NCBI RefSeq assembly: GCF_030410485.1
Contig: NZ_JAUHHC010000003.1
Location: 558,001 to 622,000, forward strand
DNA: 64,000 nt
Source: Roseateles violae
GTDB taxonomy: Bacteria > Pseudomonadota > Gammaproteobacteria > Burkholderiales > Burkholderiaceae_C
Direction of reading: 5' to 3'
Position 1 is the stretch's first letter. The number at the start of each line of letters is the position of its first letter. The position numbers and the translations under genes are program-made. A model generated the notes under the pieces. That model had not been told where the DNA came from. It saw only the letters and a list, made by a program, of their open reading frames with translations, and did no database searches. This document shows positions 62,995 through 64,000 of this stretch, one piece after another.

Positions 62995-64000
62995 ATGAGC
63001 AAGAAAGACGATATCAAGCTGCTGCGCATCAATTATTTGCGCGGCCCCAATATGTGGACCTACCGTCCCGTCTTGGAAGTCTGGCTCGATCTGGGCGTCC
63101 TGGAAGATTTCCCGACCCACAAGCTGGACGGCTTCACCGATCGCATCACCCGGGCGCTGCCGGCCCTGATCGAGCACCACTGCGGCGTCGGCGAGCGCGG
63201 CGGCTTCCTGCAGCGCCTGCAGGAAGGCACCTGGATGGGCCATGTGCTCGAGCATGTGGTGATCGAACTGCTGAACCTGGCCGGCATGCCGACCGGTTTC
63301 GGCCAGACCCGCTCGACCAGCAAGCACGGCGTCTACCGCATGGTCTTCCGCGCCCGCGACGAGCAGGTGGCGCGCCAGGCGCTGGCCGAGGGCCATGCAC
63401 TGCTGATGGCGACGATCAATAGCGAGCCCTTTGACGTCGAGGCCGCCGTGGCCCGCGTGCGCGACAAGCTGGACGACTGCTATCTGGGCCCGTCGACGGC
63501 GGCCATCGTCGCCGCCGCCACCGACCGCCGCATTCCGCACATCCGCCTGAACGACGGCAATCTGGTGCAGCTGGGCCATGGCGCGCGCCAGCGCCGCATC
63601 TGGACCGCCGAGACCGACATGACCAGCGCGATCGCCGAAGGCATCGCGCGCGACAAGGACCTGACCAAGTCGCTGCTGAAGTCGGTGGGCGTGCCGGTGC
63701 CCGAGGGCGTGGCCGCCCGCAATGCCGAGGCTGCCTGGGCGGCCGCCGAGGACCTGGGCCTGCCGGTCGTCGTCAAGCCCAGCGACGGCAACCACGGCCG
63801 CGGCGTCACCCTGGACCTGAAGACCCGCGAGGACGTGATGGCCGCCTTCGAGCTGGCCGAGCGCCACGGCTCCGAGGTGCTGGTCGAGCGTTACATCCCC
63901 GGCAATGAGCATCGCCTGCTGGTCGTCGGCGGCCAGGTCGTCGCCGCCGCCCGCGGCGAGGCCGCCTGGGTCGTCGGCGACGGCAAGTCCAGCGTGCAGC
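62995..64000 (+). CDS. cphA: cyanophycin synthetase, 3' end cut by window
   Basis: The first 335 residues are present. They include the N-terminal domain (RINYLRGPNMWTYRPVLEVW; EHVVIELLNLAGMPTGFGQT) and the start of the ATP-grasp domain with PVVVKPSDGNHGRGVTLDL and VERYIPGNEHRLLVVGGQV. CphA polymerises aspartate and arginine into cyanophycin granules; its C-terminal ligase domain is outside the window. The ATG at 62995 lies 224 bases from the divergent ABC gene. The family opens with RINYxRGPN, so the start is secure. Confidence 0.95.
   Translation, partial: MSKKDDIKLLRINYLRGPNMWTYRPVLEVWLDLGVLEDFPTHKLDGFTDRITRALPALIEHHCGVGERGGFLQRLQEGTWMGHVLEHVVIELLNLAGMPTGFGQTRSTSKHGVYRMVFRARDEQVARQALAEGHALLMATINSEPFDVEAAVARVRDKLDDCYLGPSTAAIVAAATDRRIPHIRLNDGNLVQLGHGARQRRIWTAETDMTSAIAEGIARDKDLTKSLLKSVGVPVPEGVAARNAEAAWAAAEDLGLPVVVKPSDGNHGRGVTLDLKTREDVMAAFELAERHGSEVLVERYIPGNEHRLLVVGGQVVAAARGEAAWVVGDGKSSVQ

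Noticed and set aside
60494-62998. 834-residue plus-strand frame
   Set aside because: Antisense to the ABC exporter, which has complete Walker and signature motifs.

Overview
The window looks like a chromosomal segment of a high-GC betaproteobacterium of the order Burkholderiales, probably the Roseateles/Rubrivivax/Mitsuaria neighbourhood. This rests on the GC-rich codon use, the gene types present (CheZ, AceK, a caa3-type oxidase, PEP-CTERM protein, PHA depolymerase, cyanophycin synthetase, DUF3297, MtfA) and the protein sequences; it is an inference without a database search. No rRNA, tRNA, phage, insertion sequence or CRISPR array was seen. The only gene-free stretch longer than 300 bases is 22717-23061, and it is largely accounted for by two terminator hairpins.

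Layout. 1-2156: end of a YlqF-type GTPase gene, an orphan periplasmic binding protein and a small membrane protein. 2153-9359 (minus): a tightly overlapping operon that reads like the acyclic terpene utilisation genes atuB-C-D-E-F (SDR, geranyl/methylcrotonyl-CoA carboxylase beta, citronellyl-CoA-type dehydrogenase, hydratase, biotin-carrying alpha subunit), ending in a beta-keto acid cleavage enzyme. 9503-16417 (plus): a divergent beta-oxidation cluster with an SCP2 protein, a LiuR-like MerR regulator, an LCAD-like dehydrogenase, an aldehyde dehydrogenase, a thiolase and a FadJ-type bifunctional enzyme. 16444-28494: assorted genes (amidase, lipoprotein, DUF3297 plus a 46-residue membrane peptide, MFS transporter, MtfA peptidase, PEP-CTERM protein, orphan cheZ, diguanylate cyclase, patatin, DUF2520, an exported methyltransferase). 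28561-33823 (minus): a caa3-type cytochrome c oxidase operon with two subunit III genes. 34006-38169: an Lrp regulator divergent from a fused 2-oxoacid (indolepyruvate-type) ferredoxin oxidoreductase. 38185-44242 (minus): a two-component system followed by five envelope proteins, including a trypsin-like protease. 44410-53011: a degenerate alpha/beta hydrolase, HCCA-isomerase-like protein, FumC, beta-helix protein, PhaZ, GST, cupin, a second diguanylate cyclase and a secreted HExxH protein. 53024-59873 (minus): liuA (isovaleryl-CoA dehydrogenase), carbonic anhydrase, aceK, acetyl-CoA acetyltransferase, SDR and a short-chain acyl-CoA dehydrogenase in one run. 60006-64000: DUF1854 and an unusual ABC exporter, divergent from the start of cphA.

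How it fits together. Much of the window serves branched-chain acyl-CoA catabolism. The 2-oxoacid oxidoreductase can make isovaleryl-CoA, LiuA dehydrogenates it, and the Atu-like block carboxylates branched enoyl-CoA from leucine or isoprenoids; thiolases and FadJ finish to acetyl-CoA, and AceK adjusts the isocitrate branch point for growth on acetyl-CoA. Two related palindromes, at 9391-9414 and 59911-59936, sit about 35 bases before the first gene of the atu-like and liuA operons, so the MerR protein encoded at 9979 could control both. Storage polymers (PHA depolymerase, cyanophycin synthetase) form a second theme.
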